A DNA stretch of 64,000 nucleotides. It comes from Mycobacterium sp. PSTR-4-N (GTDB taxonomy: Bacteria; Actinomycetota; Actinomycetes; Mycobacteriales; Mycobacteriaceae). The position numbers and the translations under genes were made by a program. Below, piece by piece: positions 50,462-59,896 of this stretch (position 1 is the first letter of the stretch; every line of letters begins with the position of its first letter). The notes below the pieces were generated by a model that was not told the origin of the DNA, did no database searches, and saw only the letters and a program-made list of their open reading frames with translations. The DNA is taken from assembly GCF_022348085.1 (NCBI RefSeq), contig NZ_JAKRFN010000001.1, positions 310,001 to 374,000 of the forward strand, given 5' to 3'.

Positions 50462-52708
50462 CTATGGCGAAGGAGCTTCGACGATCGTCGTCTCCGGCGG
50501 GGAGTCGGATCCACCGCGGCCGCCACGACCACCCAGGTTGCCGAGGATGTCGCGCAGCTTCGGTAGTTCCAGTCTGGGCCGCTCCGGCGGTGCTGCCGGC
50601 GCAGCGGGCGCTTCGATCGCCGGAGCGGGCGCAGGCGCTTGGATCACCGGCGCAGGCGCCTCGAAGACCGGCGGCGAGACCGGGGCCTCGCGGACGACAG
50701 GCGGCGGTGGCGGGGCCTCGATAACCGGTGCAGGCACTTCGACCGGCGGCGCCACCGGAGCGGGGGCGGGAGGCTCCGGCTTGCGGAAGATCGGCGTACG
50801 GGTTCGCGTTTCGTTGTCGGGTTCCGAGGCGGCAGGCGGTGCCGGGGGCGAAACACCCTCGGAGCTGCCGGGATCCGGCGCCGGGGCATCGGGAGTCTTC
50901 GGGCTGAACAGCGGCTTGCGCGGTTCCTCCTCAGCCGGCTTGACCACCTTGGTGGTCGGCTCGTCTGGGTTCGCAGGGGTCTCCGAACCGACTTGGGTCT
51001 CCGAGCCCACCGGGGTCTCCGTGCCCGGCTTGTCGGTGCTGACCTGCGTGTCGGTGGTGGGCTTGTCCGCCGGCGGCGATCCCAAAGGATCGCTGCGCAT
51101 CAAATCCGCTGGTGCCGGCACGCAGCTGAATCCTGTGGGGCAACCCGCCTGGATCGCGCTAACGGTCTCGATGGGCTCTGGCGCACCACATGTCGTGTCA
51201 CGGCAGTCGGGTAACGGGTCAGCGATGATCTGAACGCAGCCCGGTTTCGTGCTTCCCCGTCGGCACAAGGCATCAGGGGTGGAACTGACGCAACCCGCCA
51301 GGCTTGTTCCAGGTCTGCATATTCTGTCAACGACGCACTCGACGGACGAACAGTTGCCGACCATTTCGTTGACTTTGATGATGTTGACAGTCAGGCCCCT
51401 GGGCAGGAAGTCGCCGATGTTGAACCTGCCGCGCGGCGGCTGCACGATCATGCCACCACCCCCGCCTCCGACCCCCGGCGGTCCCGCCTGCGTGACGAAC
51501 ACCGTCCGGGTGCCGCCGTCGCCGACGCCGGCACTCGGCGAGAACCGACCGCGGTTCGCTCCGGCGAAGATCGTCCGGCCACCGTCGGCCGCAGCGGCCG
51601 GCTTCTCCTCCACTGGGACCACCGGCGGCAGAAACACCGTCGGGTCTTCGACCGGTTGAGCGCCCTGACCGGGCATGGTCGGCAGGAACTTTCCTGGCAC
51701 CGATTCGTCCCCACGAATCGCCTGGATGGTGGCGCTCGGCTTGATCGAGATCGCCACCACAACCGCGAGAGTTGCGAATCCGACCACCACGATGGCCGCA
51801 ATAGTGCTGCCGACCAACAGGATTCGCGGCCGACCGCCAGTGCCGGCGGGTGCGATGTCGTCGTCGACCTCGGTGGGATCGTCCGTATGGCTCAGTGACG
51901 CCATCGGGGACTGCATCGGCACATCGCCGAAGCCGCCGAAGTCGTCGACGTACGCCAGGGGCGTCGAACTACTGTCCGGGTCCATTGAGTAGGCGAGATG
52001 CTCGCCGATCTGCGGCCCGGGCGCGGTGCCGAATCCGGACATCGCTTCTGCGCCGCCTAATGCTGCCGGCGCTGCGGCCAGCGCAGCGCCCCTGGCAACC
52101 GCGAATCCCGGACTCGGCACGGACCGCATGGGAACTGGCGACGTCGGGGCGAGCGAGCTCGTCAGCGCGGCGGTGTCAGCACCGGTCCCGACCACGTAGA
52201 GGCCCTCTGCGCCGCCCGGTTCCTCCCTCAGCCGGGTGAGCAGTTCAGTGCAGGCCGCTACGGGTCCGGCACTCCCGACGGGTTCAATCGCCACGACGCT
52301 CGTGGTGTCCGCGTCGGCACCCACGACCGAGAGCGCCGCAGTGTTGTCGTCGACGAACAGCATGGCCGAGGTCTGTTGACCAGCTGCGGCGGCCGACTGT
52401 CGCACGATCGACGTCGCGGCCGCGGACGGCGACACGACGGAAACACCGCGCAGTCCCGCGTCGGTCAGCGCGTCGCGCAACTCGGCAGAGAAGTCCTCGT
52501 CAGACGCGCTGATCCGGATTCCGCTGAGCGAGTGGCCACTCTCCCGCAGGCTCCGGTCGGTGCCCACGATCGTCGATCGCAGCGTGTCCGGTGCCGCGGC
52601 GGCCAGATCGATGTCGAACTCGTCGATGGCGCCCTCGGGTGCCGCGGTATCGACCAGCGCGAGCCGCGCAGTGTTCGCCGCGACACAGACTCCCAGAACT
52701 AAATGCAC
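50462..52708 (-). CDS. DUF7159-type membrane protein with Pro-rich, Cys-rich exterior
   Basis: This 748-residue protein has an N-terminal Hsp70/actin-like domain (about 1-215, MHLVLGVCVAANTARLALVD), a single membrane span (about 297-322, ILLVGSTIAAIVVVGFATLAVVV), and an outer part with ten cysteines in some 80 residues (NCSSVEC…CPTGFSC, about 450-535) followed by 200 residues rich in Pro, Ala and Glu. The family is restricted to mycobacteria and relatives, and function is unknown. GTG start at 52708 follows GGGGAGG. It heads a three-gene operon with the WXG-fusion gene. Confidence 0.83.
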   Translation of the reverse strand: MHLVLGVCVAANTARLALVDTAAPEGAIDEFDIDLAAAAPDTLRSTIVGTDRSLRESGHSLSGIRISASDEDFSAELRDALTDAGLRGVSVVSPSAAATSIVRQSAAAAGQQTSAMLFVDDNTAALSVVGADADTTSVVAIEPVGSAGPVAACTELLTRLREEPGGAEGLYVVGTGADTAALTSSLAPTSPVPMRSVPSPGFAVARGAALAAAPAALGGAEAMSGFGTAPGPQIGEHLAYSMDPDSSSTPLAYVDDFGGFGDVPMQSPMASLSHTDDPTEVDDDIAPAGTGGRPRILLVGSTIAAIVVVGFATLAVVVAISIKPSATIQAIRGDESVPGKFLPTMPGQGAQPVEDPTVFLPPVVPVEEKPAAAADGGRTIFAGANRGRFSPSAGVGDGGTRTVFVTQAGPPGVGGGGGGMIVQPPRGRFNIGDFLPRGLTVNIIKVNEMVGNCSSVECVVDRICRPGTSLAGCVSSTPDALCRRGSTKPGCVQIIADPLPDCRDTTCGAPEPIETVSAIQAGCPTGFSCVPAPADLMRSDPLGSPPADKPTTDTQVSTDKPGTETPVGSETQVGSETPANPDEPTTKVVKPAEEEPRKPLFSPKTPDAPAPDPGSSEGVSPPAPPAASEPDNETRTRTPIFRKPEPPAPAPVAPPVEVPAPVIEAPPPPPVVREAPVSPPVFEAPAPVIQAPAPAPAIEAPAAPAAPPERPRLELPKLRDILGNLGGRGGRGGSDSPPETTIVEAPSP

Positions 52709-52926
52709 GAGACCTCCCCTGCTTGGCGGCGATGCATCACCGCACCGGCGCTCCCCCGTCGCGCCCGCTGAGACGTCCGGATCGCGCTGAGGCTACCCCA
52801 CGCGAACAGGTGCGCGCGCGCGTTTGAAACCCGGACAGTCATCAACAATCTTCCCCCACAGCAATGTCGCGTTCGGATCATCGCACCGATCGTCGGGCGC
52901 CTCTATCCGCCGTTCGGTCGACATAC

Positions 52927-53274
52927 TCAGCCGAACACGCCGGCGCCCGCGGCGTCCGGCCAGAACATCAACAGCACGGCGACGGCGCCGATGACGAGAT
53001 AGGCCGCGCCCACGAACAGGGTCGCCTTTGCCAGACCTGCACCAGCCTGACCCGATCGAAGAATGTGCCGGTGCGCCATGTTGGCCAGCGGAATCGTCAC
53101 CGGTGCCGCGAACGGCCCGAGAATCAGCGTGAGGACGAATGCCGCCAACGCCGTGCCGTTGAGTGTCGACGGCCCTGGTGGGCCACTGATTGGATTGACG
53201 ACCCCAGTGACCGCGGGACCGCCCACGGTGTACCCGGCACCGAACTTGCTTCCTGGCAGCGGAGACTGATTCAT
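52927..53274 (-). CDS. DUF4190-like small membrane protein
   Basis: This 115-residue protein has a Pro/Gly-rich N-terminal third and two membrane spans (about 42-63 and 84-104) with the loop MAHRHILRSGQ typical of DUF4190 proteins. Function unknown. ATG 53274 follows GAGGCGG. It is divergent from the RDD gene and likely part of the type VII-like locus by position. Confidence 0.78.
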   Translation of the reverse strand: MNQSPLPGSKFGAGYTVGGPAVTGVVNPISGPPGPSTLNGTALAAFVLTLILGPFAAPVTIPLANMAHRHILRSGQAGAGLAKATLFVGAAYLVIGAVAVLLMFWPDAAGAGVFG

Positions 53275-53579
53275 CGCACCGCCTCGGGCCCGGGGTAGGC
53301 GTCGCGCCGGGCAGTCTCTCGCGCGTGACGCATTGTTTGCTCCTCCCGACCACGCACTGAGGCCGCCGGTACCCCTCGAACGCGCCCGGCTCAGCTTCGC
53401 GGGTGCCCTTATCCGCAGCAATCGTACGTTCGGTTGACACCATTCAGGTGCAGTCCGCGCAGACCGGACGTTACTGTTTCCCCGCGACGGCATCGTCTGC
53501 TCGCAAACTCGTCGTCCGTTCGACCAGGATGGGCTCCGGGCAGGGCAATCCACCGCCGGAACCACATGGAGCAAAGACT
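53275..53579. other. Gene-free divergent spacer, start of the type VII-like plus-strand operon
   Basis: The 305-base gap must hold the promoter of the RDD-essC operon and that of the DUF4190 gene. A consensus TTGACA lies at 53434-53439, but no −10 box (TANNNT) follows at 16-19 bases, so the promoter cannot be fixed. No open frame with a ribosome site was seen. Confidence 0.45.
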
Positions 53580-54257
53580 ATGACCGGCTCGCCCGCGACC
53601 GCAGAGGCGACCTGCGTGCACTGCGGCTCGCATGTACATGTCAACGCGCCTTTCTGCGGCGTGTGCGGTAAGGCCGTGGTTGGTCGGGCGTTGGCGAGTC
53701 CCGCGCCTGCGCCGCCGCGGATGTCGACGCCGACACCGGCGCCGACTCCGCGGGCAGGCGGAATCGTCGGCGCGGGCCGGGGTGTGCGGTGCTGCAGTTC
53801 CCTGATGGACGCGGCGGTGATGCTGAGTCCTGCTTTACCGCTGTCGATTCTCGGCGCGGCGCTCGGTGTCGCCGAGGTCGTCTACATCGTCGTGCCCATT
53901 GCTTTCGTCGCGGTGTGGCTGTGGATGCAGATATGGCAGGGGATCACGGGACTGACGTTCGGCAAGGCGATGTTGGGGCTGCGACTGGTCCGAGCCGACG
54001 ACCGCCGCACACCCGGACTGTTTGCGTCCCTGCTCCGCAGCGGTGTCTTCGTCGTCACCGCCGGTGGCGCGGCACTGCCGGTCATCTCCGATGCGTCTCC
54101 TCGCGACGGCGTCCACGACCGGATTGCCGGTCTGACGATGATCGATGTGGCCCGCGGCGCGAACCCGCTGGGACCGTCACCCCAGGTGCCACTACGCAGG
54201 TCCGTCGATCGACGTCTCAACACCGTCCGCTCCCCTGTGCCGTCGGGGCGGCGCTGA
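53580..54257 (+). CDS. RDD-family membrane protein with N-terminal zinc ribbon
   Basis: The 225-residue protein begins with a zinc ribbon (Cys12, Cys15, Cys26, Cys29 in CVHCG…CGVCG), a Pro/Ala/Thr linker and an RDD domain with membrane spans around 75-130 and 165-185 and the conserved GLTFGKAMLGLRLVRAD. RDD proteins are thought to be transporters or membrane scaffolds. ATG 53580 follows GGAG. Its stop codon overlaps the essC-like start (TGATG at 54255-54259), so the two are co-translated. Confidence 0.82.
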   Translation: MTGSPATAEATCVHCGSHVHVNAPFCGVCGKAVVGRALASPAPAPPRMSTPTPAPTPRAGGIVGAGRGVRCCSSLMDAAVMLSPALPLSILGAALGVAEVVYIVVPIAFVAVWLWMQIWQGITGLTFGKAMLGLRLVRADDRRTPGLFASLLRSGVFVVTAGGAALPVISDASPRDGVHDRIAGLTMIDVARGANPLGPSPQVPLRRSVDRRLNTVRSPVPSGRR

Positions 54258-57200
54258 TGCATCTCAAGGTCATCCTGCGGCGTGACGACGGCACGCAGGC
54301 TCAGGTCGCGGTGACCACCGACGCGACAGCGACCGTCGCCGATGTCGCAGCCGCCCTCGCGCTCGGCGACCCTGATCGGCGTTCCCCCCGTCCGACAGGC
54401 AATCCGACCCTGAAACTGGAGCATGCGGCGTTCGACACCGGCAAGCCGGGGCGGGTCCTGGAACCGAGTCGCAGCCTTCTCGATTCGGGGGTGCGATCCG
54501 GCGCCACGGTGAGCATCGTTGCGGCGGCGGTGACGCCGAAGCAGCGCCGACGGGGACGCTCCGTCGCCGTCGTTCGGGTGCTCGACGGTCCTGATGCCGG
54601 ACGCGAATTCTCTTTGCCTGCAGGAAATTCGACCATCGGTACGAGACCGACGTGCGACGTGCTGCTCTCCGACCCCGGTGTCAAAGATGTCCATGCCGCC
54701 GTCGCGGTGGGTGAGACGGTCGAGATCGCCAACCTGGCGGGCCCCGACGGTGTCCTTCTCGGGGGCCGTCCTGTACAGCGGGTTGCCGTGGGCTCCAATG
54801 ACGTCGTCGTCCTGTCGCGGACCTCCCTGGCGATCCTGCACACGGTCCGGCCGGGTGCCGTGCAGACCGACAGCGTCGCCATCGAGTTCAACCGGTCACC
54901 CCGGGTGGTGGCCCGGTTCGGGGAGAGGGTCTATCCCGCACCCAAGCCGCCGGCGCTGCCGGAACCCGCACATTTCCCCATCGTGTCGATGGTGCTGCCG
55001 TTGGTGATGGGATTGGTCCTGTTCGCCATCACACGCAGTCTGCTCGCGGTGGCGTTCATCGCGCTGAGCCCCCTGTTGATGATCGGCATGTACATCGACG
55101 CGCGCTATCAGTCAAAGAAGAAGCACGCCGCCGACGTCGAACGCTTCGCCGACGCACAGCGGGCTCTCGCTGCGGAGCTGACCAGCTCGCAGCAGGTAGA
55201 GCGTGCTGTCCGCATCGGCGAGACACCGGCCCTCGAGGAGGTCGTCGACTCCATTCACCGCCTGGGGCCGCTGCTGTGGACCCACCGCCCCGACAGTCCG
55301 GAATTCCTCACCCTGCGCGTCGGTCTCGGCGATGCACCGTCACGGTGCCGCGTCGAGATGCCCAGTGACAACGAGGCGGATCCGAAGTACCTGGCGCAGC
55401 TGTCGGAGTTGCGTGACGAGTTCGCCGTCGTGCGGGATGTTCCCCTCGTGGCGGACCTGCGCGAGTGCGGCGCGCTCGGAGTGTGCGGTCCACGAGCGGT
55501 GGCCGACGGAGTGGCGCGTGGTCTGGTGCTGCAGCTCATCGGACTGCATTCGCCCTCCGAGGTGGTGATCACCGCGTTCGCGTCGCAGCATTCGCGTGTG
55601 TCCTGGGAGTGGCTGGAATGGTTGCCGCACACCAGTTCTGCGCACAGTCCACTGTCGGGCAATCACCTCACCGACAGTGAGAACGGCGGCGTGGCCCTGC
55701 TGTCTCGCTTGGAGGACCTCGTCAAGCAGCGGGACGGCAGACAGTCGCTCGACACTGAGCAGGAACCGATCGTCCCAGCCGTGGTGGCGCTGGTCGACGA
55801 CACGGCGCCGATCGATCGGTCGAGGCTCACGCGTCTCGCCGAGCGCGGTCCGCGGGTCGGGGTGTACATCATGTGGGTGGCTGCGCAGGTGAGCAGTCTG
55901 CCCGCCGCGTGTCGTACGTTCGTGCTCGTCGAGAACGAGAGCACCGGGTCGACGATCGGTGAGGTCCGGCACGGTCGGCACATCTTTCCCGTCGCCTGCG
56001 ACAGCATTGAGGTCGCGGACGCGAAGCAGATTGCCTTGCTCCTCGCGCCCGTCGTCGACGTCGGTGCCGCCACCGATGATGCCAGCGACCTGCCACGGTC
56101 GGTCTCGTACCTGAGCCTCTCCGGTGATGCGCTGGCCACCGATCCCGGGGCGGTCGGCCGGCTGTGGCTGTCCAACAACTCGGTGATCGTCAGGGACGGC
56201 CGTCGCCCCTCCCCCACCGGCAAACCATCGGGCCTGCCCGCGCTCGTGGGTTCTACGGGGGCGCAGCCATTCTCGCTGGACCTTCGCGAGCACGGTCCAC
56301 ACGCCCTGGTCGGCGGGACGACCGGCGCGGGCAAGAGCGAGTTCCTGCAGTCCTGGATTCTCGGGATGGCCACGGCTCACAGCCCCGATCGGGTGAACTT
56401 CCTCCTGGTGGACTACAAGGGCGGCACGGCTTTTGCTGACTGCGCGGAGTTGCCGCACACCGTGGGCCTGGTCACCGACCTCTCACCACACTTGGTCCGA
56501 CGCGCCCTCACCTCGCTCGGGGCTGAGATCAAAACGCGTGAAGAGTTGCTCAACAGCAAGCGCGCCAAGGATCTGATCTCCCTGGAGCAGACCGGCGACC
56601 CGGACACGCCTCCGAGTCTGGTGATCATCGTCGACGAGTTCGCGGCGCTGGCCACCGAGATCCCCGAGTTCGTCGACGGAGTCATCGATGTGGCGCAGCG
56701 CGGGCGTTCGCTGGGGTTGCACCTGATCCTGGCGACCCAGCGTCCAGCTGGCGTCATCAAAGACAATCTGCGGGCCAACACCAACCTGCGTATCGCCTTG
56801 CGGCTCAACGATGTCGATGACTCACTCGACGTCATCGATGATCCGTTGGCAGCACACTTCCCGCCGGAGATTCCGGGTCGCGCGGTCGCGAAGACGGGCC
56901 CAGGTCGCCTCACCACCTTCCAGTCCGGTTACGTCGGCGGCAGGTCCGACAACCAATCGGACAGTGCGACGATCGATGTGTGGGAGTTCGTCTTCGGCCG
57001 GCGCCGTCCGTGGAGCACTCTCTCCGCCACGGTCGCTCACCGGTCCACGGGACCCACCGACATCGCGCGCATGGTGGGCACGGTGCGTGCAGCGAGCACG
57101 CAGCTCGGACTGCGCGCGCCACGGCGGCCGTGGCTGGAACCCCTCAATGCCGTCTACGCACTGGAAAACCTCAGCGATCACATGCAGACGGCCCAGTTGG

Positions 57201-58669
57201 TGATCGGCCGCGGTGACATCCCCGAACATCAGGTCCAACCCACCGTGACCTACTCGCCCGACGAGGGCAACATGGCCATCATCGGTACGAGCGGATCCGG
57301 AAAGTCGACGGCGTTGTGCACGATCGCAGCAGCGGCGGCGCTGGCAGAAGACGGACCGACGCACGTCTACGTGCTCGATTTCGCATCGGGCAGTATGCAG
57401 ATCCTCGAGCCACTCCCCCAGGTGGCGGCGGTGGTCGGTGGTGACGACGACGAACGCGTCGGACGCGTGTTGCGGCGCCTCAGCGCCATCCTCGATCAGC
57501 GCGCACAGCGGTTCGCTCGTGTCAACGCGTCGACGCTCGCCGAGTATCGCCAGTCGACGCACCGCAACGAACCTCGAATCCTGTTGATGGTCGACGGGAT
57601 CGCCGCTTTCCGGGACACCTACGAGCACGTGGGCTACTCGACGAATTACGCAATGTTCGCGCAACTCGCCGCCGATGGCCGTCGGCTCGGTGTTCATGTC
57701 GTGGTCACCGGCGATCGACCCGGCGCGTTGTCGACCTCCCTGAACGCGATGATGCAGCAGCGGTTGACGCTGCGGCTGGCGTCTGACGACGACTACATGC
57801 TTTCCGCAGTACCCAACGATGTGCTGTCGGTCAATTCGCCCCCGGGTCGCGGCATCATGGTCGGGCGAGGGAGCAAGAAGGGCCATGAAGTTCAGGTGGC
57901 GGTATTGGGCGGAGACGACACCATGTCGGCCCAGGCCGCAGCCATCCGCCGACTGGCCGAGAAGATCTCGGCTGCCGGCTTCCCGGCCCCTGACCCTGTC
58001 GAGCGCCTGGCGGACCGCATTCCCTTGGCCGAGCTGCCGGTGACGGGCGGCGCCGGCGAGACCGTCATCGGAGTCGCCGACGAGTCGCTGCGTCCGTTGG
58101 GGATCGACCCCCGCGGCGTGCTCATGGTGACGGGGCCGCCGGGGAGCGGACGGACGACGGCGCTGCTGACTCTCGTGCAGGCGGTTCGTCGGACGGCACC
58201 GGACACCATGATCGTGAACCTGGCGCCGGCTTCGTCCTCGGTTACCGGCCTGGACGTGTGGAGCGAGACCGCGGTCGGCACCAGCGACGTCCTCGCCCTT
58301 GCAGGCAGGTTGGCCTCGAGTGTGCAGTTCGGGTCGGCGAAGGTGATGGTCGTGATCGAATCGCTGGCCGACTTCGGCAACGGTGAGGCCGAGAGTGAAC
58401 TCGTCCGGCTGGTCAAAACCGTCTCCGAGGGTTCGGGTTTCGTCGTCGGCGAGTCCGAAGTATCCACCTGGGGTCAGGCCTGGCTGCTCGCGCAACCCTT
58501 TAAGTCGGCGCGCCGGGGGTTGCTGCTGGCACCCAGCGGCGTCGAAGCAGACTCGCTGCTGGGCACCCCCCTCGGCACCATCCGCCGACACGACTTCCCA
58601 CCCGGCCGTGGCGTCCTGATCGAGAAGGGCAAGGGGGTGTGGCTGCAGGTCGCCCAGCCGGTCATCTAG
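54257..58669 (+). CDS. EssC-type FtsK/SpoIIIE secretion ATPase with ubiquitin-like and FHA-like domains
   Basis: This 1470-residue motor is the core of a type VII-like secretion system. In order: a ubiquitin/YukD-like domain (1-90), an FHA-like domain (103-195), two membrane spans (240-258, 262-282), a D0-like region, and three ATPase domains with Walker A GGTTGAGKSE (686-695), GTSGSGKST (1010-1018) and GPPGSGRTT (1293-1301). Only domain 1 has an intact Walker B (LVIIVDEFAAL, Asp793-Glu794); domains 2 and 3 read VDG and IES, and domain 3 has Arg for the P-loop Lys. The FHA core lacks the usual Ser (GVKDVHAAV). ESX EccC proteins lack FHA domains, so this is EssC-like. It starts inside the RDD gene stop; a longer upstream frame is an artefact. 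Confidence 0.93.
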   Translation: MHLKVILRRDDGTQAQVAVTTDATATVADVAAALALGDPDRRSPRPTGNPTLKLEHAAFDTGKPGRVLEPSRSLLDSGVRSGATVSIVAAAVTPKQRRRGRSVAVVRVLDGPDAGREFSLPAGNSTIGTRPTCDVLLSDPGVKDVHAAVAVGETVEIANLAGPDGVLLGGRPVQRVAVGSNDVVVLSRTSLAILHTVRPGAVQTDSVAIEFNRSPRVVARFGERVYPAPKPPALPEPAHFPIVSMVLPLVMGLVLFAITRSLLAVAFIALSPLLMIGMYIDARYQSKKKHAADVERFADAQRALAAELTSSQQVERAVRIGETPALEEVVDSIHRLGPLLWTHRPDSPEFLTLRVGLGDAPSRCRVEMPSDNEADPKYLAQLSELRDEFAVVRDVPLVADLRECGALGVCGPRAVADGVARGLVLQLIGLHSPSEVVITAFASQHSRVSWEWLEWLPHTSSAHSPLSGNHLTDSENGGVALLSRLEDLVKQRDGRQSLDTEQEPIVPAVVALVDDTAPIDRSRLTRLAERGPRVGVYIMWVAAQVSSLPAACRTFVLVENESTGSTIGEVRHGRHIFPVACDSIEVADAKQIALLLAPVVDVGAATDDASDLPRSVSYLSLSGDALATDPGAVGRLWLSNNSVIVRDGRRPSPTGKPSGLPALVGSTGAQPFSLDLREHGPHALVGGTTGAGKSEFLQSWILGMATAHSPDRVNFLLVDYKGGTAFADCAELPHTVGLVTDLSPHLVRRALTSLGAEIKTREELLNSKRAKDLISLEQTGDPDTPPSLVIIVDEFAALATEIPEFVDGVIDVAQRGRSLGLHLILATQRPAGVIKDNLRANTNLRIALRLNDVDDSLDVIDDPLAAHFPPEIPGRAVAKTGPGRLTTFQSGYVGGRSDNQSDSATIDVWEFVFGRRRPWSTLSATVAHRSTGPTDIARMVGTVRAASTQLGLRAPRRPWLEPLNAVYALENLSDHMQTAQLVIGRGDIPEHQVQPTVTYSPDEGNMAIIGTSGSGKSTALCTIAAAAALAEDGPTHVYVLDFASGSMQILEPLPQVAAVVGGDDDERVGRVLRRLSAILDQRAQRFARVNASTLAEYRQSTHRNEPRILLMVDGIAAFRDTYEHVGYSTNYAMFAQLAADGRRLGVHVVVTGDRPGALSTSLNAMMQQRLTLRLASDDDYMLSAVPNDVLSVNSPPGRGIMVGRGSKKGHEVQVAVLGGDDTMSAQAAAIRRLAEKISAAGFPAPDPVERLADRIPLAELPVTGGAGETVIGVADESLRPLGIDPRGVLMVTGPPGSGRTTALLTLVQAVRRTAPDTMIVNLAPASSSVTGLDVWSETAVGTSDVLALAGRLASSVQFGSAKVMVVIESLADFGNGEAESELVRLVKTVSEGSGFVVGESEVSTWGQAWLLAQPFKSARRGLLLAPSGVEADSLLGTPLGTIRRHDFPPGRGVLIEKGKGVWLQVAQPVI

Positions 58670-58706
58670 GAAGAACCAATCAACACCACATCAGAAGGGG
58701 AACACC

Positions 58707-58973
58707 ATGGCACTGTACGGCGCCGACATCGAGCAGGTTCAGCAGCTGTCCAATCAGCTCAACGCGAAAGCCAACGACATCCAGGGCATTGTGTCGCAGC
58801 TGTCCTCGGCGATCAGCTCCGTCAACTGGATGGGTCCCGACGCCGACCGGTTCCGCTCGGATTGGCAGGGGCAGCACGTCGCTCAGCTGAAGCAGGTCAT
58901 CAGCGCCCTGCAGACCGCGTCTCAGAATGCTCGACGGAATGCACAGGAGCAGCAGACCGCCAGTGGCGCCTGA
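58707..58973 (+). CDS. WXG100-family (EsxA-like) secreted protein
   Basis: The 88-residue protein is a helical hairpin with the Trp41-Met-Gly43 turn (NWMGPDADRFRSDW) and a C-terminal tail NAQEQQTASGA. It lacks the classical YxxxD/E export signal of ESX substrates but shares its tail with the two WXG-fusion proteins. AGAAGGGGAAC gives a strong ribosome site. It lies 37 bases after the essC-like gene, the normal place for a WXG substrate/partner. Confidence 0.93.
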   Translation: MALYGADIEQVQQLSNQLNAKANDIQGIVSQLSSAISSVNWMGPDADRFRSDWQGQHVAQLKQVISALQTASQNARRNAQEQQTASGA

Positions 58974-59000
58974 TCCGAGCAGTGTCGACGTGGGTGCCAC

Positions 59001-59894
59001 GTGACGTCGACGTGGCAGGACCCCAATCCTTCTGCGCCTGATGCGAGGACGAATCCGGCGTTGATCATCGCCGGGGTCGGGCTGACGCTGGTCGTGGTGG
59101 TGGCGCTGGTAACCGTCGTGGTGCTGCATCGCGGCGACGACGGGCGTCCCCCTCACGACACAGCGTCGCTTCTCGCGACCAATGTGGAGGGGCCGCAAAC
59201 CTTCACACCGTCAGCGGTGGCCATCCTGACACCGGAGGAATTCGGTTTGGGTTCGGGTTCGTCGCAGACCCGGCAACTGCCGATCGCAGCCGAACGTGGC
59301 GTTCGCCTCGCTCAGGGCACGCAGCCTGGGTTGTACGGTGGCTACGGCCAGGCCTACGCATGCGACGCGTCGGCAGTGGCCAATCACCTCGACACGCATC
59401 CCGACACGGCCGCGGCGTGGGCGGACGTCATCGGAATCACCCCGAACGACGTTCCGCAGTATCTGAATACGCTGACGCCTGTGGTGTTGACCGCCGACAC
59501 CTGGGTCACCTCGCATCGCTTCGTCGACGGCCACAGCGAGGCGACTCAGACGGTGCTGCAGTCCGGCACCAACGTCATGATCGATCCGATCGGGGTGCCG
59601 CGCGTGCACTGCGCCTCGGGAGCTCCTCTGGTTCCCCCGGCGAACGTCGATCTGACCGAGTTGGACCTCGACGGCGACCGGTGGCCCGCATTCGACACCC
59701 GCAATGTGGTCGCCATCGCGTATTCGGATGCCGCTGGACGCCCCGCACCGGTCGACGAATTCAGCCTCGTGGACATCACGTCGGGCCAACCGTTCACGCA
59801 GCGGGCCGGAGGGACGATCGACCTCGGTCCTGAGCCGCCGGCGATGTGGGACCCGGTGGCCATGAATGTCCCACCGATTCGATCACGGAGGTAG
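59001..59894 (+). CDS. DUF6777-type single-span exported protein
   Basis: This 297-residue protein has a short cytoplasmic leader, one membrane span (about 19-42), and an extracellular domain with a GVRLAQGTQPGLYGG motif and a YACDASAVANHL…HRFVDG region typical of actinobacterial DUF6777 proteins, with several Cys. The GTG start at 59001 has no strong ribosome site. Function unknown; its place between the WXG100 and WXG-lipase genes suggests a role in type VII export or protection. Confidence 0.78.
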   Translation: MTSTWQDPNPSAPDARTNPALIIAGVGLTLVVVVALVTVVVLHRGDDGRPPHDTASLLATNVEGPQTFTPSAVAILTPEEFGLGSGSSQTRQLPIAAERGVRLAQGTQPGLYGGYGQAYACDASAVANHLDTHPDTAAAWADVIGITPNDVPQYLNTLTPVVLTADTWVTSHRFVDGHSEATQTVLQSGTNVMIDPIGVPRVHCASGAPLVPPANVDLTELDLDGDRWPAFDTRNVVAIAYSDAAGRPAPVDEFSLVDITSGQPFTQRAGGTIDLGPEPPAMWDPVAMNVPPIRSRR

Positions 59895-59896
59895 CC

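Noticed and set aside
53434..53470. Promoter with TTGACA
   Set aside because: The −35 matches, but no −10 box follows at a usable distance, so it is not listed as a promoter.
53789..54256. Upstream extension of the EssC-like gene by 156 residues
   Set aside because: This part is out of frame with, and fully overlaps, the RDD gene; the translated residues are Arg-rich without hydrophobic pattern, and TGATG coupling gives a natural start at 54257.
56822..58591. 589-residue minus-strand frame inside the EssC-like gene
   Set aside because: Lies antisense to the second and third ATPase domains, which have clear P-loops on the plus strand.
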